From the NCBI GenBank assembly GCA_001817425.1, contig MHII01000010.1:1-43213 (forward strand): a DNA stretch of 43,213 nt. Reading direction: 5' to 3'. This document shows positions 6,452 to 14,808 of this stretch, piece after piece; position 1 is the first letter of the stretch; each line of letters opens with the position of its first letter. Below the pieces are notes generated by a model, which was not told the DNA's origin, did not search any database, and saw only the letters and a list, made by a program, of their open reading frames with translations. The position numbers and the translations under genes are program-made. The DNA is from Candidatus Buchananbacteria bacterium RIFCSPHIGHO2_02_FULL_39_17 (GTDB lineage Bacteria > Patescibacteriota > Patescibacteriia > Buchananbacterales > UBA6539).

Positions 6452-6553
6452 CTATAAATTTTTAATTTCTTTACATAAAATATCGCGTAATTTTTTATTA
6501 TTATAATAAATTGTTAAGACACCGTGTTTAATTTTTCTTTTATAAGTACCCAT
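6452..6553 (-). other. Short unidentified reading frame beside the intron-bearing tRNA
   Basis: A 33-residue frame starting MGTYKRKIKHGV and ending REILCKEIKNL-like (RDILCKEIKNL); the frame is open some 12 codons further upstream (NYAVVVTPKRG) without a start. It looks protein-like (basic, then YYNN) rather than random. It may be the C-terminal remains of a larger gene; a homing-endonuclease remnant is a guess based only on its position. Confidence 0.3.
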
Positions 6554-6588
6554 ACCTCTTTTAGGTGTAACGACAACGGCGTAATTAA

Positions 6589-7410
6589 TTATTTATCCGG
6601 CAAATTTTCAATTTCACTTCTAATCTCGGCTAACTTCTGGTTTTCCGGATCCGCATTAGATAAGGCCAAAAAGATTTCTTGAGCCAAATTTTTATTCTTT
6701 AATATTATACAGATTTTCAGCAATAAGTCAAGAAATCTAGGATTATTCGGCTCAAGTTCAACCGCTTTTTGGATATTAGTCAAAGCGTAATTATTTTTAT
6801 TCTCCAGCTGATAAACCCAGCCTAAATCGGCATAGCAATTGGCTAAACGATGCTTCTCAACATCCCCTTCCCGCCCATTAACAATTTTAACCAAAAGCTT
6901 GATTAAATAACGCAAAGTTTCTCTGGACTTCTTATATTCTTTCTTTTCCAGATAAATTCCCACCAAATATTGATAGGCATCAAGGTTTTTTAAATCAAGC
7001 TGTAAAATTTCAATACAAACAGTTTCCGCCGCCGCCAGATCTTTCTCATCTAAAAACTTTTTCACTTGTTCTAATTTTTCTTTAACTTGTTGCCGGACGT
7101 CAATTTCTTTTAATGGTTGAGGAGTTAAATTTTTCTTTTCTAATTCAAGAATTTTTTGATAAATTTCGTTTGCGCTTTTCGCCATCTGATTAATTAAGGG
7201 TTTAGTCAACTCAACCATCAATTGACGGAATTTTAAAAATTTTCGAGCCAAGCGCTCAGTTATAATCCGATTTTTAACCTGGCCTTCTTTTTCTGAAGGA
7301 ATTGTTTCAATTCTAATCGCCGCTAAATTCGGCAATTTCTTAATGACAATTGCCAAAATAACAAGCAAACTCAAGATAATAATGGCTAAGGGAATGAAAT
7401 AAATTAACAT
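6589..7410 (-). CDS. Membrane-anchored TPR protein
   Basis: A 273-residue protein with one N-terminal hydrophobic helix (about 4-24, FIPLAIIILSLLVILAIVI), a charged linker and coiled-coil-like region (60-110), then at least three TPR-like helix pairs. Examples are AAETVCIEILQLDLKNLDAYQYLVGIYLEKKEYKKS, CYADLGWVYQLENKNNYALTNIQKAVELEPNNPRFLD and IILKNKNLAQEIFLALSNADPEN. The TPRs probably face the cytoplasm or cell surface as a protein-binding scaffold; partner unknown. It is separated from fba upstream by a terminator-like hairpin. Confidence 0.8.
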   Translation of the reverse strand: MLIYFIPLAIIILSLLVILAIVIKKLPNLAAIRIETIPSEKEGQVKNRIITERLARKFLKFRQLMVELTKPLINQMAKSANEIYQKILELEKKNLTPQPLKEIDVRQQVKEKLEQVKKFLDEKDLAAAETVCIEILQLDLKNLDAYQYLVGIYLEKKEYKKSRETLRYLIKLLVKIVNGREGDVEKHRLANCYADLGWVYQLENKNNYALTNIQKAVELEPNNPRFLDLLLKICIILKNKNLAQEIFLALSNADPENQKLAEIRSEIENLPDK

Positions 7411-7423
7411 AATTTAAAACGAT

Positions 7424-7449
7424 AAACTCTCCGAAAGTTTTGAGAGTTT
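7424..7449 (-). terminator. Hairpin terminator after fba
   Basis: AAACTCTC and GAGAGTTT form an 8-bp stem around a ten-base loop, with T-rich sequence on both sides. It stands just past the fba stop codon on the minus strand. Confidence 0.5.
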
Positions 7450-7461
7450 TTCTAAAAATTA

Positions 7462-8328
7462 TTAAATTTTATGAGCACTGCCCAAAATAGCGAGTTGCTC
7501 CTCAACTGTTTTTTGAACCGCGGCCATTGACGGGGCTAAAATCTTTCTTGGGTCATAAAATTCCTTAACCTGACTGACAGTTTTTCTTAAAGTTTTAGTA
7601 AAAGTAATACGTAGCGCCGTATCAATATTAACAATTCTAATCCCAGCACTAATGGCTTTTTTCAAAATCGCCGGATTAACGCCGGACGAACCGTGTAAAA
7701 CTAAAGGAATTTTTGTTTCTTGGGCAATGGCACGAACACGGTTTAAATCAATCTTTTCTTTGCCCACATAAAAACCGTGCATTGTCCCCACCGAAACCGC
7801 TAAGGTGTCAATTTTAGTTTTCGCCACATATACCTTAACCTTTTTCGGATCAGTTAAGTAATCATTAGGATTTTTTGGCAGTTTAATTTTCGCCAAGCCT
7901 TCCTTGCCGTAAAGGCTGCCTAATTCTCCCTGAACCCAAGCGCCAAAATGATGAGCATAATTAACAATTTTTTTGGTCATCGCCACATTTTGCGCCAACG
8001 GCTTGTCAGAAGCGTCAATATGAACTGAACGAAATCCAGCCTTTAGACACGCTTTGATAATTTGAAAATTTTTGCCATGATCCAAATGAATGACCACCGG
8101 AATTTTCGCCCCCGAATTTTGAGCAAAAGTCTTGATTAAATTCGTGACTGGCAAAAGACCGACATAATTAATGGTCGCTTCCGACACCTGAATAATAATC
8201 GGGGAATTTTTAGCTAAAGCGGCCTCAATAATCGCCTTAGTCACTTCGAGATTAGAGGTATTAAAAGCGCCAAGGCCATAGCCTTCTGCCTGGGCTTTTC
8301 TGACAATTTCTTTAAGATGAACAAGCAT
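7462..8328 (-). CDS. fba: Class II fructose-bisphosphate aldolase
   Basis: A 288-residue zinc-dependent aldolase that splits fructose 1,6-bisphosphate into glyceraldehyde-3-phosphate and dihydroxyacetone phosphate. GLGAFNTSNLE (18-28) opens the barrel; HLDHG (81-85) gives the catalytic Asp and a zinc His; further zinc His residues sit in VGTMHGFY and VLHGSSG, the last followed by the phosphate-binding VNIDTALR. The length fits the tagatose/fructose aldolase class IIA/B group; tagatose-bisphosphate specificity cannot be excluded from sequence. It follows tpiA by eight bases, so the two glycolytic genes probably form an operon. Confidence 0.92.
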   Translation of the reverse strand: MLVHLKEIVRKAQAEGYGLGAFNTSNLEVTKAIIEAALAKNSPIIIQVSEATINYVGLLPVTNLIKTFAQNSGAKIPVVIHLDHGKNFQIIKACLKAGFRSVHIDASDKPLAQNVAMTKKIVNYAHHFGAWVQGELGSLYGKEGLAKIKLPKNPNDYLTDPKKVKVYVAKTKIDTLAVSVGTMHGFYVGKEKIDLNRVRAIAQETKIPLVLHGSSGVNPAILKKAISAGIRIVNIDTALRITFTKTLRKTVSQVKEFYDPRKILAPSMAAVQKTVEEQLAILGSAHKI

Positions 8329-8336
8329 AAAATATT

Positions 8337-9119
8337 TTAGGAATTCTTTACGATTTCAATAAATTCTTTAGCAACCAAACTCGCCGAACCGACTAAAACC
8401 CCGGCGCAATTATCAAGACCGGTAAATTTTGAAACGTTTTCGCTGTCTACGCTGCCGCCGTAAATGACGGAAAAATTATTTTTCACTAATTCTGATGGAA
8501 AAAAATCAAACAAGGTTTGCCAAATGACCTGATGGGCGCCACTGGCTTCCGCGGGACTGACGGCCTGACCAGAACCAATGACCCAAACCGGTTCATAAGC
8601 GATAATGACTTTCTGATTTTGTTTAACCACTGCTCCCTGAAGCGCTTTCGTTGTTTGCTGGATTAAAATATAGTCTTTGGCGCCTTCCTGCCGCTGTTCA
8701 AAGGTTTCACCCACGCAAATAATCGGCGTTAAGCCGACGCTTAGCGCCATTCTCACTTTTTGATGGACCATCTCATCGGTTTCGCCTAAATGCTGCCTTC
8801 TTTCGGAATGGCCTAAAATAACATACTGGCAACCAATTTCTGCTAAATGGCGGGCGGAAACTTCGCCGGTGAAAGCGCCCTCTACCTCCCAAAAACAATC
8901 TTGGGCACCAAGTTTTAAATGATTATTTTTTAAAATTTGCGCCACTTCAACTAAACTCACAAATGCAGGACAAATGACCACTTCTTTTTTACCAAAAATA
9001 CCATGCTTTAACTCTAAAGCCAACTTTTTACTCTCCCCTATGCCAAGTTTCATTTTCCAATTAGCAATAATAATTGGCTTTTTTTCCGGCATAAATGTCT
9101 TTTTTAGAGGCAAATCCAT
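8337..9119 (-). CDS. tpiA: Triosephosphate isomerase
   Basis: A 260-residue TIM barrel interconverting dihydroxyacetone phosphate and glyceraldehyde-3-phosphate. Catalytic residues are visible: Lys in ANWKMKLG, His in ILGHSERR, Glu in AYEPVWVIGSG (loop 6 follows), and the phosphate-binding YGGSV near the end. The frame starts at 9119, but the family similarity starts at MPEKKPIIIANWKM, so the ATG ten codons in (9092) is an alternative start. The TATAAT at 9137-9142 favours the upstream start with a very short leader. Confidence 0.94.
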   Translation of the reverse strand: MDLPLKKTFMPEKKPIIIANWKMKLGIGESKKLALELKHGIFGKKEVVICPAFVSLVEVAQILKNNHLKLGAQDCFWEVEGAFTGEVSARHLAEIGCQYVILGHSERRQHLGETDEMVHQKVRMALSVGLTPIICVGETFEQRQEGAKDYILIQQTTKALQGAVVKQNQKVIIAYEPVWVIGSGQAVSPAEASGAHQVIWQTLFDFFPSELVKNNFSVIYGGSVDSENVSKFTGLDNCAGVLVGSASLVAKEFIEIVKNS

Positions 9120-9136
9120 TAAATTAGGGCTTTATT

Positions 9137-9165
9137 ATTATACAACAATTGCTCAAAAATCCAAA
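9137..9165 (-). promoter_or_regulatory. Promoter for tpiA-fba
   Basis: TTTGGA, 17 bases, then a perfect TATAAT (9137-9142), 17 bases before the tpiA ATG. The -35 box is weak. Confidence 0.5.
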
Positions 9166-9275
9166 GGTTCAAAATCTAAATGGCAAATGAATGCCAAAGA
9201 CTAAATATTAAAAAAATAACGCCTATCTTTGATTTTTGAATTTTGGATTTAATTTGTTATTTGGATTTTGATATT

Positions 9276-10181
9276 TTACTTCTGCCATTCATAGTTTCTC
9301 TCTACCCAATCAACCACGCCCTTAATCTCCTGGCTCCGGTCACGAATTGACTCTGAACCTAAAAGAGTGACTAAAAAAACTGGCCCATTTTGCTTTTTGA
9401 TTTTTGCCACTAAAGAGTAACCGGCCTCATCTAAATGACCAGTTTTCCCGCCTGAAATTTTATACTGACTTTGATTCAAAAAACTGGTAAGCAAGCTGTC
9501 AGTGTTAAACGCCTTAACCTGACGCTCACGATTTAAAACTTTAAATTCTAGCGTTGGGCTAGTGACAGCTTCAATAATTTCTGACTGACTAAAAACAACT
9601 CTAATTAATTTAATTAAATCAGTCACGCTGGAAACATTCTCCGGACTAATGCCGCTTGGTTCTAAAAAATAACTTTCCTTCAGACCAAGCTCTTGGGCTT
9701 TTTGATTCATCTTTTGATTAAAATTATCTAAACCGGTTTGCCGCACTAAAGCAATGGCGGCTTCATTGGCCGACGCCACCAGCATTAAATTAAATAAGTC
9801 TTTGACTTTTACTCTTTCGCCAGGCAAAAGATAAACCATGCCGCCCGGCCGTTGGTCTGAATCCAAAATTTCAATTTCCATCTTCCAATCTGGCTTGGTG
9901 TCCAAAAAAACCAAAGCCGTCATTAATTTGGTGATGCTGGCAATCGGTAAAACTTGATTGGGATTTTTCTGATACAAAACCGTTCCGGTTTTTTCATCAA
10001 CCACCAAAATACTTTTAGCTGTGGTTTTTAGACCTAGACTTTGATTGATAATTTTTTGGGGTGCCTCATTGACTGGCGCCAAAGATTTTAGCGGAAAGTT
10101 AATTTGATTTTGCCAAAAAAAATTCAAGCCGCTTGGGAAAAGCAGGCTGGCGAGAATAAGGCTGGTGATAAAGTTGAACAT
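9276..10181 (-). CDS. D-alanyl-D-alanine carboxypeptidase (S11 family)
   Basis: A 301-residue penicillin-binding-protein-like serine peptidase that trims the terminal D-Ala of peptidoglycan stem peptides outside the membrane. The three active-site motifs are in order: SITK (after VLPIA), SANE, and KTG in GGKTGH. A hydrophobic N-terminus (MFNFITSLILASLLF) serves as signal or anchor. I chose the ATG at 10181; the frame extends four codons to a TTG. The C-terminal amphipathic extension of classic DacA is absent, so the protein is the bare catalytic domain. Confidence 0.88.
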   Translation of the reverse strand: MFNFITSLILASLLFPSGLNFFWQNQINFPLKSLAPVNEAPQKIINQSLGLKTTAKSILVVDEKTGTVLYQKNPNQVLPIASITKLMTALVFLDTKPDWKMEIEILDSDQRPGGMVYLLPGERVKVKDLFNLMLVASANEAAIALVRQTGLDNFNQKMNQKAQELGLKESYFLEPSGISPENVSSVTDLIKLIRVVFSQSEIIEAVTSPTLEFKVLNRERQVKAFNTDSLLTSFLNQSQYKISGGKTGHLDEAGYSLVAKIKKQNGPVFLVTLLGSESIRDRSQEIKGVVDWVERNYEWQK

Positions 10182-10324
10182 AAATAAAGTCAAAAATCAA
10201 AAGGTAAAAGTCAAAAGTACAAGTTAAAAGTTAAAATTTTATTACTTTTGAATTTTGGATTGCATTTTTGACTTTTGAATTTTGACTTTTTACTTAGCTT
10301 TTATTACTTATCCCTCTCTTTTTC

Positions 10325-10858
10325 TTAGTTAAGAATCTTTTCCAAACTCTCGTTGGAATTTAGTTTCTCGTAATCTGGCAGTTCTGATTGTTCGTTAATG
10401 CCTAAAAATTTCAAAAAATCAAAAGTAATATTATAAACCATTTGCATTTTCTTTTTATCTTCAGCGCTTTCAACCAAGCCGCGAATTAAAAGGTGACGCA
10501 AAATAATGGCACAATTGACGCCGCGGATCTGCTCAATTTCCGCGCGGCTAACTGGCCCACGGTAAGCAATTATAGTCAAAGTTTCCAGCGCCGGGCGAGT
10601 TAATTCCCCGGTGGTTTCCTCTTTAATAAAATCTTTAACAATTTTGGCGTTATCAGCCGTTGTCACCATTTGAATTTGCTCACCGATTTTTTGGATTTGC
10701 ACTCCCCTTTCTTTCTGATTATATTCGCTGATTAATTCTTTAATCGCTTCTTCCGCTTTTTCTTTTTCTACACCAGTTAAACTAACCAGCCGCTTAATTG
10801 ATAACGGCTGATTAGAAATAAAAAGAAGGCTTTCAATTTTCGCTTTCAGGCTCGGCAT
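10325..10858 (-). CDS. scpB: Segregation and condensation protein ScpB
   Basis: A 177-residue protein with the two winged helices of ScpB: ESLLFISNQPLSIKRLVSLTG at the N-terminus and LETLTIIAYRGPVSRAEIEQIRGV (about 94-117), the most conserved part of the family. With ScpA and Smc it forms the chromosome-condensing complex. scpA lies 2.1 kb upstream on the same strand, the pair being separated by the PEP-utiliser gene and the oppositely oriented phosphatase-like gene. Confidence 0.93.
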   Translation of the reverse strand: MPSLKAKIESLLFISNQPLSIKRLVSLTGVEKEKAEEAIKELISEYNQKERGVQIQKIGEQIQMVTTADNAKIVKDFIKEETTGELTRPALETLTIIAYRGPVSRAEIEQIRGVNCAIILRHLLIRGLVESAEDKKKMQMVYNITFDFLKFLGINEQSELPDYEKLNSNESLEKILN

Positions 10859-10924
10859 AAGAAAATTATACAGGAAATTTAATGATTTTTAAATAATAAA
10901 AACAAATCAAATTTTGGGTGAAGC

Positions 10925-10953
10925 TTGACAAAAATAATGAAATATGCTATACT
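10925..10953 (+). promoter_or_regulatory. Near-consensus promoter TTGACA-N17-TATACT
   Basis: TTGACA (10925-10930), 17 bases, TATACT (10948-10953). The leader to 11095 contains a perfect 9-bp hairpin, CTTTTAGCC/GGCTAAAAG (11017-11039). Confidence 0.85.
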
Positions 10954-11094
10954 TAAAACGTAATTTGAAATGGATAAATTACTCCTCAAATCAGCAAAAA
11001 TCGCTCTTTGAATTATCTTTTAGCCCTATTGGCTAAAAGTTCAAATATATAATGGCTAGAATTTAAAGTTGGGAAAACATTGAAGGGAGTTGAG

Positions 11095-11634
11095 ATGATA
11101 ATCTGGTTGGTAACCCATGGCGAAAAGGAAGATGGGCCGGATCCAAAAATGACGATAGAAGGGTTCAAGCGCGTCCAGTCCCTTCGGGATCAGCTTAATC
11201 AACGTTTACCAGCGACCGGACCTGCCCAGGTTCATATCGGTACAGGACGCAGGCAATTTGATGTCGCCAGAGCCCTTGATCTAAAAAAAGGCACGCCATT
11301 TTTCTCGGCGCTGTGGGGAGAGGGAGTAACAGAAATCAAGATAAAAGGTAAATCAATGATTCTGCTTACAGATGGCCGAATCATCGAGTTTGACCAGTAC
11401 CTAAGCCCGAAACATATGCGAGGGGCGATCCGAGAAGCAATTGTTAATCTGCCGACGCAGACTGTCATCTGTTCAGGCAGACCGGTCCTTGTTCGATTGG
11501 GAATGGCCCTGAAAGAGTGCCAAAGCGCCGCTCTCTACGCCATTCATTTTGAGCTCGGACGCCCTGACTCAATAAAAATTGAATTGGTTTCCGCCGGGAT
11601 TGACCTCGGTGACGGTAAGGGCGCTACCGTCTAA
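11095..11634 (+). CDS. Divergent histidine-phosphatase-like protein
   Basis: A 179-residue protein. MIIWLVTHGEKEDGPDPKMTIEGFKRVQSLRDQL aligns with the start of branch 1 histidine phosphatases (phosphoglycerate-mutase-like), where the motif is normally RHGE; here the Arg is Thr. HIGTGRRQFDVARAL matches the second region, and VICSGRPVLVRLGMAL could replace the usual late His region, but no clear second catalytic His is seen. So it may be inactive or have changed its role. I chose the ATG at 11095 over an upstream TTG because AAGGGAG lies five bases before it. It is monocistronic, opposite to its neighbours, with its own promoter and terminator and a more GC-rich composition. Confidence 0.6.
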   Translation: MIIWLVTHGEKEDGPDPKMTIEGFKRVQSLRDQLNQRLPATGPAQVHIGTGRRQFDVARALDLKKGTPFFSALWGEGVTEIKIKGKSMILLTDGRIIEFDQYLSPKHMRGAIREAIVNLPTQTVICSGRPVLVRLGMALKECQSAALYAIHFELGRPDSIKIELVSAGIDLGDGKGATV

Positions 11635-11655
11635 GTCAAGCCTACAAAAACATTC

Positions 11656-11693
11656 AGGCACCAGACAGCAATTTAGATCTGGTGCCTTTTTTT
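11656..11693 (+). terminator. Rho-independent terminator
   Basis: AGGCACCAGA/TCTGGTGCCT, a perfect 10-bp stem with a 12-base loop, followed by a run of seven T. It ends the phosphatase-like transcript. Confidence 0.93.
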
Positions 11694-11708
11694 ATCATTT
11701 TATTGTGC

Positions 11709-11895
11709 AGTCCGCCGAATACCCCGTCCCGACGTGACATCGGGGGGATGAGGCGGAGTTAAAGATTAGATGGTGAGTGAGCCGTTTGTAGAGCGAAAGC
11801 GGAACAAACGGCGAACGAACACTTATCACAAGAGGATTCCAAAGGAGGATACTCCTTTGGTCGGCGGGCAGGGTCTAAAACCCCGCCCGCCGAAA
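11709..11895. repeat. Cluster of four palindromes
   Basis: In order: an imperfect CCGCC...GGCGG arm pair around a CCCCG/CGGGG hairpin (11712-11758); CCGTTTGT/ACAAACGG (about 11782-11813); AAAGGAG/CTCCTTT (11839-11856); and GGCGGGC-GGGT/ACCC-GCCCGCC (11863-11892). An open frame over this stretch on the plus strand is not convincing as a gene. Confidence 0.6.
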
Positions 11896-11904
11896 CATTA
11901 TTTA

Positions 11905-12936
11905 TTATTTCATTCTTCTGATAATCCCCTGCTGGGCATCAACATTAATAAGATCGCCGTCACGCAGAACCTGGCTTGCAATTTTCGTGTCCACAATGCA
12001 GGGAATCTTAAACTCCCGTGCGCTGATTGCCGCGTGACTGTTGATACCGCCGATATCAGTGACAATGGCTTTAATTTTTTTTAAATAAGGAATATATTCA
12101 ATAATTGTCCTAGGGGTGACTAAAATCTTATCTCTCACGTCCTTTTTAAAATCAGTTAATTTTTTTATAATCACGACTTTGCCGGTAACTTCACCGGAAT
12201 AAGCAACCAATCCTTTAATTTCTTTGACTTTTTTATCAATCGCAATTTTCCTAAATTTTTCTTTGGCTAGAAAAGCTTTAGCCGCTAAGCCAGTATAAAT
12301 AGAAATTTTATTTTTATCTGACAAAGAAACAAAAAATTTTTTACGCCTCTTGATTTCTCCCACACTTAAAATTCTACCGGAAAATAATTCCGCTAAAAGG
12401 CAGTAATCCGGCTCTTTAAAATCCTTATATTTTTTGATTAGGTAAGGATAAATCTTATTATATTGATTATAGCCAATTTTCGCCAAGTGCTCACGCAATT
12501 TTCCGTTTTCTTCCAGTAACCTCTCAAAATATTTTTTATTTTTTGTTGTTTTTTGGAATTTTTCGGTTAGAATTCTTTCAGTATAATAAGTATAAAGCAA
12601 AATCGGGCAGAGTTCTTGCCAAATTTTAATTAATTTTTTAACCGGATCTATTTCCTTATTTTTATAATTTCCAATGAATTTTCTGAAATCAAAAAAAATT
12701 TTTTCTAACTTATTTTTTTCTAAATATTCTTTAGCTAATAAAAAATTCCTTTTATCATCACTTTCCTTAACATAAGTAAAATTAATATCTTTTCGGCCAA
12801 TAACTAAAAACTCACTAACTTTCATCTCCGAGACTGAATCAATATATAAATAACAAAACTTAATAAATTCTCTTTTTAAAATTGAGGTTGGACTTTCGGC
12901 AAAAAAATGCCATTTTTTACTTTCAAAGCGCAGCAT
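11905..12936 (-). CDS. PEP-utilising-enzyme swivel domain protein with unknown N-terminus
   Basis: A 343-residue protein. The last 100 residues are a PEP-utiliser mobile (phosphohistidine) domain: GEVTGKVVIIKK, then DIGGINSHAAISAREFKIPCIV with the SHAA His that carries phosphate in PPDK, PEP synthase and Enzyme I, and the closing DGDLINVDAQQGIIR. The first 240 residues are helical, Lys- and Phe-rich and unfamiliar. Neither an ATP-grasp nor a PEP-binding barrel is present, so it cannot be a complete dikinase and may act as a phospho-carrier with partners coded elsewhere. It ends 33 bases after scpA begins its run on the same strand. Confidence 0.78.
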   Translation of the reverse strand: MLRFESKKWHFFAESPTSILKREFIKFCYLYIDSVSEMKVSEFLVIGRKDINFTYVKESDDKRNFLLAKEYLEKNKLEKIFFDFRKFIGNYKNKEIDPVKKLIKIWQELCPILLYTYYTERILTEKFQKTTKNKKYFERLLEENGKLREHLAKIGYNQYNKIYPYLIKKYKDFKEPDYCLLAELFSGRILSVGEIKRRKKFFVSLSDKNKISIYTGLAAKAFLAKEKFRKIAIDKKVKEIKGLVAYSGEVTGKVVIIKKLTDFKKDVRDKILVTPRTIIEYIPYLKKIKAIVTDIGGINSHAAISAREFKIPCIVDTKIASQVLRDGDLINVDAQQGIIRRMK

Positions 12937-12968
12937 ATTTTTATAATTTTCTAATATCTTTTAGAATC

Positions 12969-13670
12969 TTAAATCCGCTCTATTTCAATATCCTCAAAAA
13001 TCTTGCTTTGCTTCACCACAATTAATTTCTGTTTCATTAATTCCAGTAAAGCCAAAAAACTGACAATGACTTCAGTCCTGTCTTTGGCTTCTTTCAAAAT
13101 TTCGGAAAAATTGGCAGTGGCTTGTCTGAAAATCCGCTCCCGAATTTGGGCAATTTTTTCCTGAATATTAATCGTCTTTCTCACCACTTCAGTGGGCAGA
13201 TTAAGAATTGGGCTTAGACTATTAATAATTTCCGTAAAGACACCGCGCAATTTATCTTTGGTCAATTTCAGCGGCGGGGCAAAGCCAATGGGTCCATTGA
13301 TTAAAAGTTTTTCTCGGGCAAAACTCCAGCGCTTTTGGCTAATCATTTTTTGAATTACTTTCATCGCCTCCAAATATTCTTTATAAATTTTTAATTGCCT
13401 CGTTAATTCCTCGCCCTCATCTTCTTCTCCCCAATCCAAAAACGGCAAAAGCGCCCGCGATTTTATCAAAAGCAAACGCGCCGCGACCACTAAAAAATCA
13501 GCCAATTCGTCGGCTGAAATTTGATCCGCCTGCTTTTGATTTAAAGCCTGAATATATTGCTCAGTGACTTGGGCTAAAGAGACTTCAGTAATTTGAAGTT
13601 TTTGTTCTTCAATTAATTGCAAGAGTAAGTCCAATGGTCCTTCAAATTGGTCAACTTTGATTTTAAACAT
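12969..13670 (-). CDS. scpA: Segregation and condensation protein ScpA
   Basis: A 233-residue kleisin. FKIKVDQFEGPLDLLLQLIEEQKLQITEVSLAQVTEQYI at the N-terminus is the ScpA hallmark, followed by ADELADFLVVAARLLLIKSRALLP; the C-terminal winged helix (VIVSFLALLELMKQKLIVVKQSKIFEDIEI) binds the Smc head. Normal length. It works with ScpB (10325-10858) in chromosome condensation. Confidence 0.94.
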   Translation of the reverse strand: MFKIKVDQFEGPLDLLLQLIEEQKLQITEVSLAQVTEQYIQALNQKQADQISADELADFLVVAARLLLIKSRALLPFLDWGEEDEGEELTRQLKIYKEYLEAMKVIQKMISQKRWSFAREKLLINGPIGFAPPLKLTKDKLRGVFTEIINSLSPILNLPTEVVRKTINIQEKIAQIRERIFRQATANFSEILKEAKDRTEVIVSFLALLELMKQKLIVVKQSKIFEDIEIERI

Positions 13671-13764
13671 AATAAACTCTAATTTTGAAATTCTAATTTA
13701 GATTCAATATTAAAATATTTAAATATTAAAAATTGAATCAAAATTAAAAATTAAAAATTCAAAA

Positions 13765-14316
13765 TTATCTTCTCTTCTTTTTACGACTGCCTTTCTTTGT
13801 TTTAGTTGATTTCTTTCTTAATATAGTCGGTTTAACTTGCAGCTTATATCCCCCGCTTTTAGCAAAATTGGCTAGCTTAGCCTGCTCCATTTCAATAAAA
13901 TCTTTAACTTTCATCCGCACCGAATCAGTGAAACTGCCGGCCGAAATAATAATATCTTTGGTTTTAAGCAAACTTTTATCAACCCAAACTTCAATTTGAT
14001 GCAGGCCGCCAAAGGCCGTCATTGTCCCCGGCTTAACCCGAAAAACCTTTAACATTATTTTTTCGTTTGGAATTGAAACTTTTTTGACCTTTAAAGCGCT
14101 TTTTAATTTGCCTAAATCAAGACGCATATGGGCCGGCACCACCGCAATAACATAAGCTTTATCCGCCGCGATCAAAAGACTTTTAGCAATGTCTTTTAAT
14201 TCTTGGCGTAAAGTCTGGGCCGCATCGTAAGCCGTATAAACAGTTTTATGGGCGAGCGTGTCGTAGCGCGCCATTTTTTTATCCAAGTAAGTTTTGACGT
14301 GTTTGGGGATAGGCAT
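13765..14316 (-). CDS. YbaK/ProX-type aminoacyl-tRNA deacylase domain protein
   Basis: A 183-residue protein with the YbaK/EbsC fold: VYTAYDAAQTL, then AYVIAVVPAHMRLDLGKLKSAL, PGTMTAFGGLHQIEVWVDKSLL and IISAGSFTDSVRMKVKDFIEM. Members hydrolyse mischarged aminoacyl-tRNAs (Cys-tRNA-Pro, Ala-tRNA-Pro and others); the substrate here cannot be told. The end (KKSTKTKKGSRKKKRR) is a strongly basic tail, suggesting RNA binding. A second YbaK-like gene stands at the right edge of the window. Confidence 0.85.
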   Translation of the reverse strand: MPIPKHVKTYLDKKMARYDTLAHKTVYTAYDAAQTLRQELKDIAKSLLIAADKAYVIAVVPAHMRLDLGKLKSALKVKKVSIPNEKIMLKVFRVKPGTMTAFGGLHQIEVWVDKSLLKTKDIIISAGSFTDSVRMKVKDFIEMEQAKLANFAKSGGYKLQVKPTILRKKSTKTKKGSRKKKRR

Positions 14317-14411
14317 AAATTTTACATTAATTTTGAATTTTTAATTTTTAATTTTGATTCAATTTTTAATAATTCAATATTCGAATTTGATTCAAAATTC
14401 TAATTTCAAAA

Positions 14412-14726
14412 TTATTTATTTTTTTTAAAAGGCAATTTCTGTTGCACCCCCAATAATCCCCTGGCAACCTTTTTTCCCTTAGCCGTCAATTTCACTTGGT
14501 TGATAAACCACTTTTGCGCCGTTTCTTCGCCAAAACCAACAATTAATTCTTTTTTAATTAACCGCTCAACGCTTTTAGTAATGATGTTAATAATGTCTTT
14601 TGACTTTGGCGGCTTGACCGACTGACGATAAAAATCGTGCAGGACTTTTTTTGAAATAATTTTGTCTTTTGCCTGCAAACATTGTTTTAAAATATATTTC
14701 TGCAGGGCGGATAGTTTCATAAGCAT
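14412..14726 (-). CDS. Small winged-helix-like protein
   Basis: A 104-residue basic protein, family not recognised. LSALQKYILKQCLQAKDKIISKKVLHDFY, then IINIITKSVERLIKKELIVGFG and KWFINQVKLTAKGKKVARGLL, look like the helices and wing of a MarR/PadR-style winged helix, ending with the common LTxxGxxxA pattern. The C-terminal QQKLPF resembles the beta-clamp-binding pattern QxxLxF, which may be chance. A DNA-binding role is inferred only. It is followed by a palindrome. Confidence 0.6.
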   Translation of the reverse strand: MLMKLSALQKYILKQCLQAKDKIISKKVLHDFYRQSVKPPKSKDIINIITKSVERLIKKELIVGFGEETAQKWFINQVKLTAKGKKVARGLLGVQQKLPFKKNK

Positions 14727-14808
14727 AATGCGAATTACAAATTTATGCTAATCTACGAATACGCTGAATATATTCGTATTATTTGCATATCATTCGTAGA
14801 TTTGCATT
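14727..14808. repeat. AATGC-type palindromic element, copy 1
   Basis: Imperfect terminal arms AATGCGAATTACAAAT and ATTCGTAGATTTGCATT enclose an ACGAATA/TATTCGT hairpin. A related copy lies at 34488-34569 with the same ends, size (82 bases) and core. It touches the stop codon of the HD-domain gene. Confidence 0.65.

Noticed and set aside
11770-12084. Plus-strand open frame of 104 codons
   Set aside because: It runs through four palindromes and then antisense into the PEP-utiliser gene.
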